A DNA stretch of 55,719 nucleotides from an uncultured Gammaproteobacteria bacterium. Lineage in GTDB: Bacteria; Pseudomonadota; Gammaproteobacteria; UBA4575. Below are positions 1-8,515 of the stretch, in pieces. The translations under genes and the position numbers were made by a program. The stretch is from the NCBI GenBank assembly GCA_905479295.1, contig CAJQLY010000048.1, positions 1-55,719 of the forward strand, read 5' to 3'. The stretch's first letter is position 1; every line of letters starts with the position of its first letter. Under the pieces are notes generated by a model. The model saw nothing but the letters and a program-made list of their open reading frames with translations. It was not told the DNA's origin and searched no databases.

Positions 1-1
1 T

Positions 2-697
2 AACATGAACGGTGTAACTTTCCGTGTTGCTACAACTAACGCTAACCAGACTGGTTCTGGTGAAGAAGTTGCTGTAACAGGTCAAGCCGGCGCTACTGAA
101 CTAGATCCACGTATCTGGTCTATGGGTATTGCATACGAAACTACTCTAGCTTCAGGTGACAACCTATGGTTAGCAGCAACTTACCAGTCTCACGACGAAT
201 GGTCTGCTGTAACTTACTCTTGTGACGATTCAGACGACAAGTCTTACCGTCTAGCCGGTCGTTACATCAAGCAATGGGGTAACGGTCAATCAACTCAAGT
301 TTCTGCAATGTGGGAAACTCTTGAGTACGATTGGGAAGGCTGTGTAAGCGCTCCTGCTTCTATGGCCGCTGTTACAACTGGAAACGATGTAGACGTAGAA
401 CGTGATGCATTCATGATTTCTGCTAAGCAAACTTTCGGTAACGGTCTCGACATGCGTTTCTCTTACATGGACGCAGACAAGCTAGAAGTTAGCGGTTCAG
501 ATCTTAATGATTCTGACGCTAAGGCTTACAACATCGGTATGTTCTACACAATGCCGGCTGGTACAGAGCTACGCCTAACCTACTCTAAGGTTGATAACGA
601 AGACGCTTCTAACTACGACTTCGGTATCGGTGGTTCAGGTGCTGCAGTTGGTAAAGATGCCAAGATGTGGGCACTAGGTATCGTTCAGTGGTTCTAA
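2..697 (+). CDS. Outer-membrane porin, C-terminal part (5' end outside window)
   Basis: The reading frame is open at the window edge, so this is the C-terminal ~230 residues of a longer protein; the first in-frame ATG (position 5) need not be its start. The sequence alternates short polar/aromatic beta-strand stretches with Gly/Asp/Asn-rich turns and ends in GIVQWF. A C-terminal phenylalanine is the usual signal for BAM-dependent insertion of outer-membrane beta-barrels. This matches Gram-negative trimeric general porins, which let small solutes diffuse across the outer membrane. Two cysteines (in TYSCDD and EGCVSA) could form a loop disulfide. Codon choice is strongly biased, as in highly expressed genes, and a strong terminator follows. 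The exact porin family and substrate preference cannot be told from this part. Confidence 0.85.
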   Translation, partial: NMNGVTFRVATTNANQTGSGEEVAVTGQAGATELDPRIWSMGIAYETTLASGDNLWLAATYQSHDEWSAVTYSCDDSDDKSYRLAGRYIKQWGNGQSTQVSAMWETLEYDWEGCVSAPASMAAVTTGNDVDVERDAFMISAKQTFGNGLDMRFSYMDADKLEVSGSDLNDSDAKAYNIGMFYTMPAGTELRLTYSKVDNEDASNYDFGIGGSGAAVGKDAKMWALGIVQWF

Positions 698-723
698 GTT
701 AGAACCCCTGTCGTACCAAAAAG

Positions 724-752
724 CGGGCATCTTCGGATGTCCGTTTTTTTTT
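724..752 (+). terminator. Rho-independent terminator of the porin gene
   Basis: An 8-bp stem (724-731 with 736-743, one G-U pair) closes a TTCG tetraloop and is followed directly by nine T residues (744-752). It starts 27 bases after the porin stop codon. This is a textbook intrinsic terminator and is seen directly in the sequence. Confidence 0.93.
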
Positions 753-798
753 GCCTACGATTTAATTCAACTTTCGCGCTATTTAGTGATAACTCAAA

Positions 799-827
799 TT
801 GAGAAGTTACCCAAAACCCTCTACACT
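799..827 (+). promoter_or_regulatory. Predicted sigma70 promoter for the secreted protein gene
   Basis: TTGAGA (799-804) and TACACT (822-827) are separated by exactly 17 bases, each matching five of six consensus positions. The predicted transcript would start near 834, about 50 bases before the ATG at 886. The porin terminator lies just upstream, so the next gene needs its own promoter. Prediction only. Confidence 0.55.
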
Positions 828-885
828 TTGCCGCTTGATTCCTAAACATTGCGGTCATTAAGCCGCTCATCAGGCCATAAATACC

Positions 886-1701
886 ATGCGTAAACTGATC
901 CCTGTATTACTCCTTATTCTTAGTCCGATCACGGCCTTTGCAGAATGTACGCCAGATACGGTGCAGTTCTATCTGGATAAAGGCTTTACGCCAGACCAAA
1001 TCACCAAACTTTGCAGCCTCAGTGGCGCTAGTGAGAAAAAAAGCACTTATAAGCCTTACCAAAAGCCTGTAGTTGTCTACCAGGAAGGCTATGCCGGCGG
1101 CGTCAATGCTGATCTACGTAAGGCAGTGCAGGAAATTCGTGGCTCTATTGATGCCCGCTCGGTCGATGTCACCGACACCCATTTAAACTACATCACCCGC
1201 CAATGTGTGGTCGCAGGTAACTCACCTGAGGCTGAGCAACGCGTAGTGAAGTGTGTCGATGTGGCCTTTTCAGTCGCACGTGACGGCCTACGTGTGGTTG
1301 AATCAGGCGCTGGCATGCTCTTTTTTGGTCAGCAAAAACTGGATATCACATCATCGGCAATCGAGCGTAAATACGTCACTGCCGACCCATGGGCCGCATT
1401 TGCACCAGACATTCGCTTTTTACTACAACGAAAGTTTGAGTCTATGGAGCAGGGCAATGACACTACTATACCGTTACGTAAGGGCGTCCAGATTGGACAG
1501 CTTGTTAGCGCCATTCGCACCTTAGCGGCTGCAGACGAGAATGCAGCAACCAATAGTAGTGAGGTCTCGCGCGTACTGAGCAACAATTATCAAGCACCGA
1601 CCGAAGAAGAATACGAAAGGCAACAGCGCCTAAAGGAACCCGCAAAGGAAGAAAAAGAGGGTGAAGAAAAGAAAAAGCGCTGGTGGAATCCCTTTGACTA
1701 G
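886..1701 (+). CDS. Secreted protein of unknown function
   Basis: I do not recognise this 271-residue protein. The first ~19 residues (MRK, a hydrophobic stretch, then AFA before Glu) look like a cleavable Sec signal peptide, so the product is probably periplasmic. The mature N-terminus has a CTPDTVQFYLDKGFTPDQI segment and another Cys soon after (TKLCS), suggesting a small disulfide-stapled motif. The middle (residues ~65-230) has two more cysteines (RQCVV, VKCVD) and looks like a globular alpha/beta domain. The C-terminus is very charged (runs of Glu and Lys) and ends in a Trp-rich RWWNPFD tail. It stands alone: the porin before it is terminated and gpmI converges on it. No catalytic motif is evident. 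Confidence 0.8.
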   Translation: MRKLIPVLLLILSPITAFAECTPDTVQFYLDKGFTPDQITKLCSLSGASEKKSTYKPYQKPVVVYQEGYAGGVNADLRKAVQEIRGSIDARSVDVTDTHLNYITRQCVVAGNSPEAEQRVVKCVDVAFSVARDGLRVVESGAGMLFFGQQKLDITSSAIERKYVTADPWAAFAPDIRFLLQRKFESMEQGNDTTIPLRKGVQIGQLVSAIRTLAAADENAATNSSEVSRVLSNNYQAPTEEEYERQQRLKEPAKEEKEGEEKKKRWWNPFD

Positions 1702-1711
1702 ACGCCTAGTC
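1696..1711. other. Small hairpin carrying both convergent stop codons
   Basis: A perfect 6-bp inverted repeat (GACTAG, 4-base loop ACGC, CTAGTC) contains the TAG stop of the upstream plus-strand gene (1699-1701) and the TAG stop of gpmI on the minus strand (1706-1708). There is no T-tract on either side, so it is at best a weak bidirectional transcript-end structure. Confidence 0.4.
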
Positions 1712-3247
1712 GCGCAAGATTAAAGACAACGCCTGCATTGCTTCAGGTTGCTCGATGTTCATCATATCCAGCAGCGTCGGTGAGACGTTGCTTAGGCCCT
1801 GACCACTCATTAGTTTGACTGGCCCACCACTATTAATAACGACACAGGGCACTGGATTAGTCGTATGTTGGGTGTGTGGCTCGCCAGTCATCGCATCCAC
1901 CATCTCATCGCAGTTGCCATGATCTGAGGTCAGCAGCACATTCACCTGATATTTTACCGCTGCATCTAACACTCGACCGACCTGCACATCCATTGCCTCT
2001 AATGCTGCAATAATGGCTTCCGGTACCGCGGTGTGACCAACCATATCGCCATTCGCAAAGTTCACAATAATCAGATGATCATCTTCATCTTCAATCACTT
2101 GAATCACTTCATCGGCAACTTCACGTGCACTCATCTCAGGCTTTAAATCGTAAGTCGCTACCTTCGGTGATGGTACCATCGCTCGGGTTTCACCATCATA
2201 GGGTGTCTCACGGCCGCCATTAATGAAGAAGGTAACATGCGGATATTTTTCAGTTTCAGCACAATGGAATTGCTTTAAGCCTAGATCACTAACCACCTGT
2301 CCTATCGTTACTTTTGGATGTTCTGTTGCAAAAATAACCGGACAATCAAAACCCTCGTGGAATACAGTCATCGTGCGCATAGCGACTAGACCACCATGAT
2401 CTCGTCTAAAATGATCAAAGTCTGCATCCATCAAGGCCTGACAGATTTGTCGGGTACGATCATTACGGAAATTGAAGAAGATGACATCGTCACCTTCAGC
2501 AATACGTTCGGTACCGCGAATCACCACGGGGTCGATGAATTCATCTGAACGCACTTCTTCATAAGAGGCGTTGATCGCCATACGTGCACTACTAGCCGTT
2601 GGCATATCTTCATCGCTGGTCAATACACGCCATGCCTTTTCGGTACGCTCCCAGCGTTGATCACGATCCATCGCATAATAGCGACCTAACACCGAATGAA
2701 TTTCACCTTTTGCCGCTTCTAGGTAAGGCGTAATTTCATCTAAGTAGCGCAGTGCGCTAATCGGATTGGTATCGCGACCATCGGTAATCATATGCAGGGC
2801 TGGACGAACACCATGCTGCTTACACATTTCAAGCAAGGCTTGCACATGGCGAATATGTGAATGCACGCCACCATCAGAGACTAAGCCCAGCAAGTGTATC
2901 GGGCGCCCTCGACTTTTAGCTGACTCCAGAGCACCTACAATCTGTTGGCTACTAAAAAAGGTACGGTCATCAATCGCATTATTAATATGGACTAAGTCTT
3001 GGTGCAGGATATTGCCACAGCCGAGAGTAATGTGGCCAACTTCAGAGTTGCCCATTTGTCCCTCAGGTAACCCAACCGCAGCGCCCGAGGCCTGCAGAGT
3101 GGTGTAGGCATAGCGCTCTACATATTCATCCAGACGCGGCATACGTGCCTCCTTAATGGCGTTATGTTCACCGTCATCATTAACCCCGAAGCCATCCAGG
3201 ATTATTAGCAAAGCCCGCTTTGCTGTTTTATTATTTTGAGCGTCCAA
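1706..3247 (-). CDS. gpmI: 2,3-bisphosphoglycerate-independent phosphoglycerate mutase
   Basis: This enzyme interconverts 3- and 2-phosphoglycerate in glycolysis and gluconeogenesis using two Mn(II) ions and a phosphoserine intermediate, in the cytosol. The 513-residue length is typical. Visible signatures are the N-terminal metal site LIILDGFG (residues ~13-21), the catalytic-serine motif GNSEVGH (Ser68), ITDGRDT, FNFRNDR, and the late metal-binding segments NFANGDMVGHT and LTSDHGNCDEM. Family assignment is secure. It is the last gene of a minus-strand run, seven bases after tatC, so it may be co-transcribed with the his-tat genes. It ends against a convergent gene with only a few bases between the stops. 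Confidence 0.97.
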   Translation of the reverse strand: MDAQNNKTAKRALLIILDGFGVNDDGEHNAIKEARMPRLDEYVERYAYTTLQASGAAVGLPEGQMGNSEVGHITLGCGNILHQDLVHINNAIDDRTFFSSQQIVGALESAKSRGRPIHLLGLVSDGGVHSHIRHVQALLEMCKQHGVRPALHMITDGRDTNPISALRYLDEITPYLEAAKGEIHSVLGRYYAMDRDQRWERTEKAWRVLTSDEDMPTASSARMAINASYEEVRSDEFIDPVVIRGTERIAEGDDVIFFNFRNDRTRQICQALMDADFDHFRRDHGGLVAMRTMTVFHEGFDCPVIFATEHPKVTIGQVVSDLGLKQFHCAETEKYPHVTFFINGGRETPYDGETRAMVPSPKVATYDLKPEMSAREVADEVIQVIEDEDDHLIIVNFANGDMVGHTAVPEAIIAALEAMDVQVGRVLDAAVKYQVNVLLTSDHGNCDEMVDAMTGEPHTQHTTNPVPCVVINSGGPVKLMSGQGLSNVSPTLLDMMNIEQPEAMQALSLILRD

Positions 3248-3254
3248 TGATTAT

Positions 3255-4199
3255 TTATTCTTTGTTGGTGTTACTTTCATTATCTTCGTCAGCCTGCGCT
3301 ATGGTTTGGCGCAACGTATTACTACTAGCTATCTTATTTTCAGAGGCCTCTGTTTCAGCTTCTTCAATCGCATCTAATTCTGCTTCCATTTCTGCTTCCG
3401 TCATCTTCTCGAAGCGACTTTCATTATTATTCTCTTCGCTAGTATTTGCTGTATTTTTTTGCACTACTCTCGACATTAATAGCCCTAATTCAAACAATAA
3501 CCATACAGGTATTGCTAGTAATACCTGTGAGATCACATCTGGTGGTGTCAGCAACATACCAAGAACGAAGGCCGCTACTATTACATAAGAGCGGGCATTT
3601 GATAATGCCTCTACAGTGGTTACACCGGTCCTGACCATCACAAAGGTGAAGACTGGCACTTCGAAAGCGATACCGAAGGCGAGAAACATCTTAATGACAA
3701 AATCTAAGTAGCGTGAAATATCGGTCATCATAGTAACGCCATCTGGTGTTACTCGAGTAAAAAAGCCAAAGACCAATGGGAAAACAACAAAATATGCGAA
3801 TACCATGCCGAGATAAAACAGCAGGGAGCTGGATACCAGCAGCGGCATCACTAACCGTTTCTCATGACGATACAGGCCGGGTGCAACAAATGACCACAGC
3901 TGGTAGAGCGTCCATGGAATTGCAATAACAAAGGCTAGTAGCAAGACCAGCTTAAAGGGAGTTAAAAAGGGTGAGGCAACATCAATCGCTACCATCGTGC
4001 TTTGTGCTGGTAAATGACGCAGTAGCGGTTCGGCAACAAAAGAATAGAGCTCATTAGCAAAGGGTAGCAGTGCAACCAGAATCACTGCTAGGCCAGCCAC
4101 GATCCTAATCATACGATCACGCAATTCCATTAAATGCGTCACGATCGAGTCCTGCTTTTTGCTATTTGTCTCTGAGCCTGTATCGGTCTTGTCAGACAT
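3255..4199 (-). CDS. tatC: Sec-independent (twin-arginine) translocase subunit TatC
   Basis: TatC is the polytopic inner-membrane subunit that recognises twin-arginine signal peptides of folded proteins. The protein begins with a conserved MELRDRMIR-type cytoplasmic segment (E26-R29 region) and has six hydrophobic helices up to about residue 240, including the family-typical FVAPGLYRHEK loop and LTPPDVISQ near the last helices. Its ATG overlaps the tatB stop codon (TAATG), indicating translational coupling. At 314 residues it is longer than the ~250-260 usual for the family. The excess is a hydrophilic C-terminal tail (residues ~245-314) rich in Glu, Asn and Thr, predicted to be cytoplasmic. 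Confidence 0.96.
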   Translation of the reverse strand: MSDKTDTGSETNSKKQDSIVTHLMELRDRMIRIVAGLAVILVALLPFANELYSFVAEPLLRHLPAQSTMVAIDVASPFLTPFKLVLLLAFVIAIPWTLYQLWSFVAPGLYRHEKRLVMPLLVSSSLLFYLGMVFAYFVVFPLVFGFFTRVTPDGVTMMTDISRYLDFVIKMFLAFGIAFEVPVFTFVMVRTGVTTVEALSNARSYVIVAAFVLGMLLTPPDVISQVLLAIPVWLLFELGLLMSRVVQKNTANTSEENNNESRFEKMTEAEMEAELDAIEEAETEASENKIASSNTLRQTIAQADEDNESNTNKE

Positions 4200-4558
4200 T
4201 ATGATTCTGATTTTCCAGTTGGCGAAGTTTGGCTAGTGGACTTGGTTGCTTCTTCTGCCACTGCATCAGCTAGGGTAGGGTCAGTAAAACTTTTTACATC
4301 GGTTTCTACATCTTGCTTAGTTTCACTCAGAATACTACGCAGTTCGGAAATTTCAGATTGCTGCTTTTCCAGCATCTCTTTTAACTCAGCAGATTTCAGC
4401 TCACTCTCGATATCTGCTCGCACGCTAGCAAAGTAACGTCGCAACTTACCTAAAAAGCGGCCCAGCTTAATCGCTAAGGCAGGTAACTTATCTGGCCCAA
4501 CGACCACTAAAGCTACAATACCAACGATAGCAAGTTCCCAGAAACCAAAATCAAACAT
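4199..4558 (-). CDS. tatB: Sec-independent translocase subunit TatB
   Basis: A single N-terminal transmembrane helix starting MFDFGFWELAIVGIVALVVV is followed by the hinge GPDKLPALA and a long amphipathic, charged helix (to ~residue 95), then a Ser/Thr/Glu-rich tail. The acidic-free start and the GPDKLP motif (TatA has FGTKRL here) identify TatB, which with TatC forms the substrate-receptor complex. The length of 119 residues is normal for a short TatB. It lies between tatA and tatC and its stop codon overlaps the tatC start. Confidence 0.94.
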   Translation of the reverse strand: MFDFGFWELAIVGIVALVVVGPDKLPALAIKLGRFLGKLRRYFASVRADIESELKSAELKEMLEKQQSEISELRSILSETKQDVETDVKSFTDPTLADAVAEEATKSTSQTSPTGKSES

Positions 4559-4586
4559 TAGTGCTTACTGCCTAGTTTACTAATGG

Positions 4587-4757
4587 CTATTTTTTATCTG
4601 AGTCGGCATCATCTTCTGTGCCTTCTTTTTTCATTGCAGTTTTAAAACTACGTAACGCACCGCCGACATCACCACCAATATTGCGCAAACGCTTGGTGCC
4701 AAATAGTAATAAGACGATTGCGAGTACAATCATTAACTGCCAAATACTAATTCCCAT
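4587..4757 (-). CDS. tatA: Sec-independent translocase subunit TatA
   Basis: This short gene encodes 56 residues: [20 protein letters not shown], then [19 protein letters not shown] and an acidic tail ending DSDKK. One hydrophobic helix, the FGTKRL hinge and an amphipathic helix with FK motif are the TatA/E hallmarks. TatA oligomers form the transport conduit or membrane-thinning assembly. It precedes tatB by 28 bases on the same strand, giving the canonical tatABC order. It is at the short end for TatA (usually ~60-90 residues), but all core elements are present. Confidence 0.93.
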   Translation of the reverse strand: MGISIWQLMIVLAIVLLLFGTKRLRNIGGDVGGALRSFKTAMKKEGTEDDADSDKK

Positions 4758-4824
4758 TTTTATACTCCATTCTCAAACACTGCTTACGTGATAACGGTAA
4801 TACCGATCACATGAAACTGTGTAT

Positions 4825-5148
4825 TTACTTGCTACGACTGGCCTTCTCTTCATGTCCAGAGATACCAAAGCGTTGATTTAATTCTTCTAGGACGTCTTCA
4901 CTGCTCAAGCCCTTTTGCACCAATAAGACCATGCAGTGAAACCAAAGATCAGCAACTTCTTTAACCAAGGCGATTTCATCTTCACCTTTTGCTGCAATAA
5001 TTACTTCGGCTGACTCTTCACCCACCTTCTTCAGAATTTGATCTAAACCCTTGGCATAAAGGCTAGCCACATAGGAATTATTTGGATCGGCTGCAAGCCG
5101 CTCACGAAGGACCTGTTGCAAGGCTGACAAGGTGTCTGACTGGGCCAT
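4825..5148 (-). CDS. hisE: Phosphoribosyl-ATP pyrophosphatase
   Basis: HisE hydrolyses phosphoribosyl-ATP to phosphoribosyl-AMP plus pyrophosphate, the second histidine biosynthesis step. The 107-residue protein has the all-alpha MazG-like signature: SYVASLYAKGLDQILKKVGE, EESAEVIIAAK and ELADLWFH-like KEVADLWFHCMVLL, with the acidic metal ligands. It is a stand-alone HisE, not fused to HisI as in enterics. It follows hisF directly, with an 83-base gap in which no hisI is found, and precedes tatA, matching the hisE-tatABC link seen in pseudomonads. Confidence 0.95.
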   Translation of the reverse strand: MAQSDTLSALQQVLRERLAADPNNSYVASLYAKGLDQILKKVGEESAEVIIAAKGEDEIALVKEVADLWFHCMVLLVQKGLSSEDVLEELNQRFGISGHEEKASRSK

Positions 5149-5231
5149 CGGTTACCGTCTAGTTTCTAAAGATTGAGCAAGAAAGGATACCATAGCCAGT
5201 GGTGCAGAGAGAATGCCCAACAGACTCACGT

Positions 5232-6005
5232 TTAATCACGCATAGTAATGCCTTGGCTCTGCATATGCGCCTTGGCTTGGTCGATTGAATATTCACCAAA
5301 ATGGAAGATACTGGCAGCCAATACTGCGTCTGCATGGCCCTCTATGACACCTGCACTCAGGTGTTCCAAGCAACCTACACCACCTGAAGCGATTACTGGC
5401 ACTGACACTGTATCACTGATGATACGCGTTAATTCTAAATCAAAGCCCTGTTTCGTACCGTCTCTGTCCATACTTGTGAGTAATAATTCACCGGCACCAT
5501 AATCACACATCTTTTGCGCCCACTGAATAGCATCGATACCAGTGGCATTACGGCCACCATGGGTAAAGATCTCCCAGCGATTCGCTTCAGCATCAAGCGA
5601 TACCTTTTTGGCATCAATCGAGACCACGATACATTGTGAACCAACCCGTTCAGCTGCTTCACGCACAAAATTAGGATCGCGCACAGCCGCGGTGTTGATA
5701 CCAACCTTATCTGCGCCGGCGTTGAGTAATTTACGAATATCTTGAATGCTGCGAATACCACCACCGACCGTCAGTGGAATAAACACCTCAGAGGCCACTT
5801 GCTCGACCACATGCGCCATCGTCTCGCGCTGATCAGAGCTAGCAGTAATATCTAGAAACGTGATCTCATCGGCACCTTCACGGTCATAGCGCTTAGCCAC
5901 TTCCACCGGATCACCAGCATCACGGATATCGACAAACTGTACACCCTTAACAACGCGACCGGCATCAACGTCTAAACAAGGGATGATCCGTTTTGCCAGC
6001 GGCAT
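5232..6005 (-). CDS. hisF: Imidazole glycerol phosphate synthase cyclase subunit
   Basis: HisF is the (beta/alpha)8-barrel that uses ammonia from HisH to turn PRFAR into imidazole-glycerol phosphate and AICAR. The N-terminus [37 protein letters not shown], and [18 protein letters not shown] with the catalytic Asp residues are all present. I place the start at the ATG at 6005, which gives the standard N-terminus and 257 residues; an upstream in-frame codon at 6029 would overlap hisA and add eight residues unlike the family. It lies five bases after hisA. Confidence 0.96.
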   Translation of the reverse strand: MPLAKRIIPCLDVDAGRVVKGVQFVDIRDAGDPVEVAKRYDREGADEITFLDITASSDQRETMAHVVEQVASEVFIPLTVGGGIRSIQDIRKLLNAGADKVGINTAAVRDPNFVREAAERVGSQCIVVSIDAKKVSLDAEANRWEIFTHGGRNATGIDAIQWAQKMCDYGAGELLLTSMDRDGTKQGFDLELTRIISDTVSVPVIASGGVGCLEHLSAGVIEGHADAVLAASIFHFGEYSIDQAKAHMQSQGITMRD

Positions 6006-6010
6006 ACTTA

Positions 6011-6751
6011 CTAACCTGCCTGCTGACAATTGGCAATAGACTGCGCTTCGGCCAAATCTATAGTGCCTTCATACAATGCTCGGCCAACCACAACGCCGAC
6101 AATGCCTTCTTCATCAGTTGCACAAAGACGCTCAATATCACCACGATCAGTAACACCGCCAGAAGCGATCACTGGGATGTGAATGGAGGCCGCCAGCTCA
6201 ACAGTCGACTCAACATTCACACCCTGCATCATGCCGTCACGACTGATATCAGTGAAGACGATGGATGCAACACCATCAGATTCAAAGTGCTGCGCCATAT
6301 CAATCACATCGTGGTGCGATAGTTTTGACCAGCCATCGACTGCAACTTTGCCATCCTTCGCATCAAGACCGACAATAATGTGGCCGGGGAATTCTAAACA
6401 GAGGTCTTTCACTACATGTGGTGCAGTGATTGCACGGGTGCCAATAATCACATATTGCACACCGGCATTAAGGTAGTTTTGCACTGTGTCTTCATCACGA
6501 ATACCACCACCAATTTGAACCGGAATATTAGGATGGTTAGCGGCAATCTCTTTAACGATATCAAAGTTACGTGGCGCACCATCTAAGGCGCCATCAAGAT
6601 CAACCAGATGAATTCGTTTCGCACCTTCATCTACCCAGCGTGCAGCAACTGCAACTGGATCTTCTGAAAATATAGTTTCATCATCCATACGGCCCTGGCG
6701 TAATCGTACACAGCGTCCATCTTTAATATCAATCGCAGGAATAATAATCAT
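6011..6751 (-). CDS. hisA: ProFAR isomerase (phosphoribosylformimino-AICAR-P isomerase)
   Basis: HisA opens the ribose ring of ProFAR by an Amadori rearrangement to give PRFAR. It is a (beta/alpha)8-barrel of 246 residues, the usual size. Visible signatures are [20 protein letters not shown] with the catalytic Asp8, [10 protein letters not shown]-like [11 protein letters not shown], and [14 protein letters not shown] with the second catalytic Asp. It is the paralogue of the adjacent HisF. It lies 12 bases after hisH. Confidence 0.97.
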   Translation of the reverse strand: MIIIPAIDIKDGRCVRLRQGRMDDETIFSEDPVAVAARWVDEGAKRIHLVDLDGALDGAPRNFDIVKEIAANHPNIPVQIGGGIRDEDTVQNYLNAGVQYVIIGTRAITAPHVVKDLCLEFPGHIIVGLDAKDGKVAVDGWSKLSHHDVIDMAQHFESDGVASIVFTDISRDGMMQGVNVESTVELAASIHIPVIASGGVTDRGDIERLCATDEEGIVGVVVGRALYEGTIDLAEAQSIANCQQAG

Positions 6752-6763
6752 AAAACTCTCTCG

Positions 6764-7402
6764 TTAGGCTCCACGCCATTGGATGAAATTCGCCAATAGG
6801 CGCAGTCCATTGCTGGCACTTTTTTCTGGATGGCATTGCATAGCAAAAACATTATCGCTTGCAATAACTGATGCAAACTCTAGGCCGTAGTCAGTACGGC
6901 CAATCGCATACTCAGAATTTGTCGGTTGCACAAAATAGCTATGCACAAAGTAAAAATAACTGTCTTGGGGAATGCCTGACCACAATGGATGTTCTTGCTT
7001 TTGTTGAATTGCATTCCAGCCCATATGTGGGACTTTAATTTTTTCTTGCGGATCAACATGGCGACGAAAGCTTTTGACAGATCCTTCGTAGAGGCCAAGG
7101 CATGACGTACTATCATTCTCTTCACTCTGCTCAAGCAATACTTGCATGCCCATGCAGATACCAAGAAATGGTTTTTCGCTAGCTGCCTTGCGAATGACAC
7201 TGGCTAGATTGAGTTGATTCAAGGCTTGCATGCAATCAGCAGCAGCACCTTGTCCAGGAAACACGACACGATCAGCTGAGGCAATCTCAGCACTATCTTG
7301 GCTAATAACAACCTCGGCTTGACCTTTGGCAGCGTGTGCCAAGGCGCTGCACACAGAGTGCAGATTACTCATGCCATAATCGATAACTACAATTTTTTGC
7401 AC
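6764..7402 (-). CDS. hisH: Imidazole glycerol phosphate synthase glutaminase subunit
   Basis: HisH is the class I glutamine amidotransferase partner of HisF and supplies ammonia through the HisF barrel. The nucleophile Cys sits in PFLGICMGMQVLLE (residue ~83), and the His and Glu of the triad are in FAMQCHPEKSASNG near the C-terminus. The N-terminus VVIDYGMSNLHSV is typical. The 212-residue length fits. It sits between hisB and hisA, so subunit stoichiometry with HisF is probably set by the shared operon. Confidence 0.97.
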   Translation of the reverse strand: MQKIVVIDYGMSNLHSVCSALAHAAKGQAEVVISQDSAEIASADRVVFPGQGAAADCMQALNQLNLASVIRKAASEKPFLGICMGMQVLLEQSEENDSTSCLGLYEGSVKSFRRHVDPQEKIKVPHMGWNAIQQKQEHPLWSGIPQDSYFYFVHSYFVQPTNSEYAIGRTDYGLEFASVIASDNVFAMQCHPEKSASNGLRLLANFIQWRGA

Positions 7403-7421
7403 AACTGTTTCCGTGCCTAGA

Positions 7422-8015
7422 CTAGAGGTGTCCCTTAGTCGAAGGTAGTTTATCTAACATGCGTGGATCGATCTCACAGGCATAGCGCAAAGCACGACCT
7501 AAACCTTTAAAGATTGTTTCTGCAATGTGGTGGGCATTAGTGCCACGGATATTATCAATATGCATGGTCACTTGCGCGTGATTACAGAAGCCCTGTAAAA
7601 ACTCGATGATTAAATCAACGTCAAAGTCACCGATACGTGCACGTGGATATTCAACCTCATAGGTCAAACCTGGGCGACCAGAGAAATCAATCACAACACG
7701 ACTCAATGCCTCATCCAAAGGGACGTAGGCATGACCATATCTACGAATGCCTTTTTTATCCGACAGGGCCTTAGCAAAGGCCTGACCCAGTGTGATACCG
7801 CTATCTTCTACCGTATGGTGGGCATCGACTTCAAGATCACCTTTGGCGTCTAACTGAATATCGAACTGGCCGTGACGTACGATCTGATCCAACATGTGAT
7901 TTAGAAAAGGAATGCCAGTTTCTATAGAACCTTCACCTTGGCCATCAATATTTAGCTCAGCCGTAATTTGGGTCTCTAGCGTATTTCGTTCAATTTTTGC
8001 GTGACGGGATGCCAT
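7422..8015 (-). CDS. hisB: Imidazoleglycerol-phosphate dehydratase
   Basis: This monofunctional HisB (197 residues) dehydrates imidazole-glycerol phosphate to imidazole-acetol phosphate, a Mn(II)-dependent step. It has the duplicated metal-binding motifs [11 protein letters not shown] and [16 protein letters not shown], plus FLNHMLDQI. It lacks the N-terminal histidinol-phosphatase domain of enteric bifunctional HisB. I choose the ATG at 8015 ([17 protein letters not shown]), which aligns with the usual N-terminus; an in-frame TTG at 8027 is the alternative. It is the first his gene in this run, 47 bases after dtd. Confidence 0.96.
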   Translation of the reverse strand: MASRHAKIERNTLETQITAELNIDGQGEGSIETGIPFLNHMLDQIVRHGQFDIQLDAKGDLEVDAHHTVEDSGITLGQAFAKALSDKKGIRRYGHAYVPLDEALSRVVIDFSGRPGLTYEVEYPRARIGDFDVDLIIEFLQGFCNHAQVTMHIDNIRGTNAHHIAETIFKGLGRALRYACEIDPRMLDKLPSTKGHL

Positions 8016-8062
8016 AGTCTTTTTCAATAGAAGAGTGGGTTGCGATGCAATATGTCATTTCT

Positions 8063-8503
8063 TTAACTTACCTTTAAAGAAAAGGTTACTGGGCCATCAT
8101 TGACCAATGAAACCTGCATATCTGCGCCAAAAATACCTGTAGTTACTCTACTATATTCTGTTTTCGCATGCACACATAATTGCTCAAAACAGGCCTTTCC
8201 TAGCGCAGCTTCGGGGTTTTTGCTAAAACTAGGACGATTACCTGAGGCGGTGTCAGCGACCAAGGTAAACTGCGGTACCAATAATAGCGCACCCTCAGTT
8301 TGCTCTAAGCCCAGGTTCATCTTGCCAGCGGCATCGGCAAAAACACGATATGCCAATAGGCGTTGTGTCATGCGCTGTATCTGTTTAGTACCATCACCCT
8401 GCTCAATACCAATCAATGCCAGCAGACCATTATCGATACTAGCAATCGTTTCTCCCTCTACCATGACACTGGCCTCTGTCACTCTCTGAATCAGGCTAAT
8501 CAT
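8063..8503 (-). CDS. dtd: D-aminoacyl-tRNA deacylase
   Basis: DTD removes D-amino acids (and glycine mischarged on tRNA-Ala) from tRNAs, a translation proofreading function. The 146-residue protein starts MISLIQRVTEASVMVEGE and has the two cross-subunit active-site motifs PQFTLVADT (SQFTL family motif) and NDGPVTFSLKV (GP-cisPro gate) at the C-terminus. Length and motifs are diagnostic. It lies 13 bases after pip on the same strand. Confidence 0.95.
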   Translation of the reverse strand: MISLIQRVTEASVMVEGETIASIDNGLLALIGIEQGDGTKQIQRMTQRLLAYRVFADAAGKMNLGLEQTEGALLLVPQFTLVADTASGNRPSFSKNPEAALGKACFEQLCVHAKTEYSRVTTGIFGADMQVSLVNDGPVTFSLKVS

Positions 8504-8515
8504 TAAGATTTTCTC

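Noticed and set aside
698-885. tRNA or small RNA gene in the intergenic regions
   Set aside because: The larger gaps (698-885, 18672-18869, 45289-45493, 46838-46990) hold no cloverleaf or GTTCRANNC-like T-loop; they show only the promoter, hairpin and origin signals listed.
5435-5764. Long antisense and alternate-frame reading frames over hisF and many other genes
   Set aside because: They lie wholly within well-supported genes, lack family features and have compositions typical of shadow frames.
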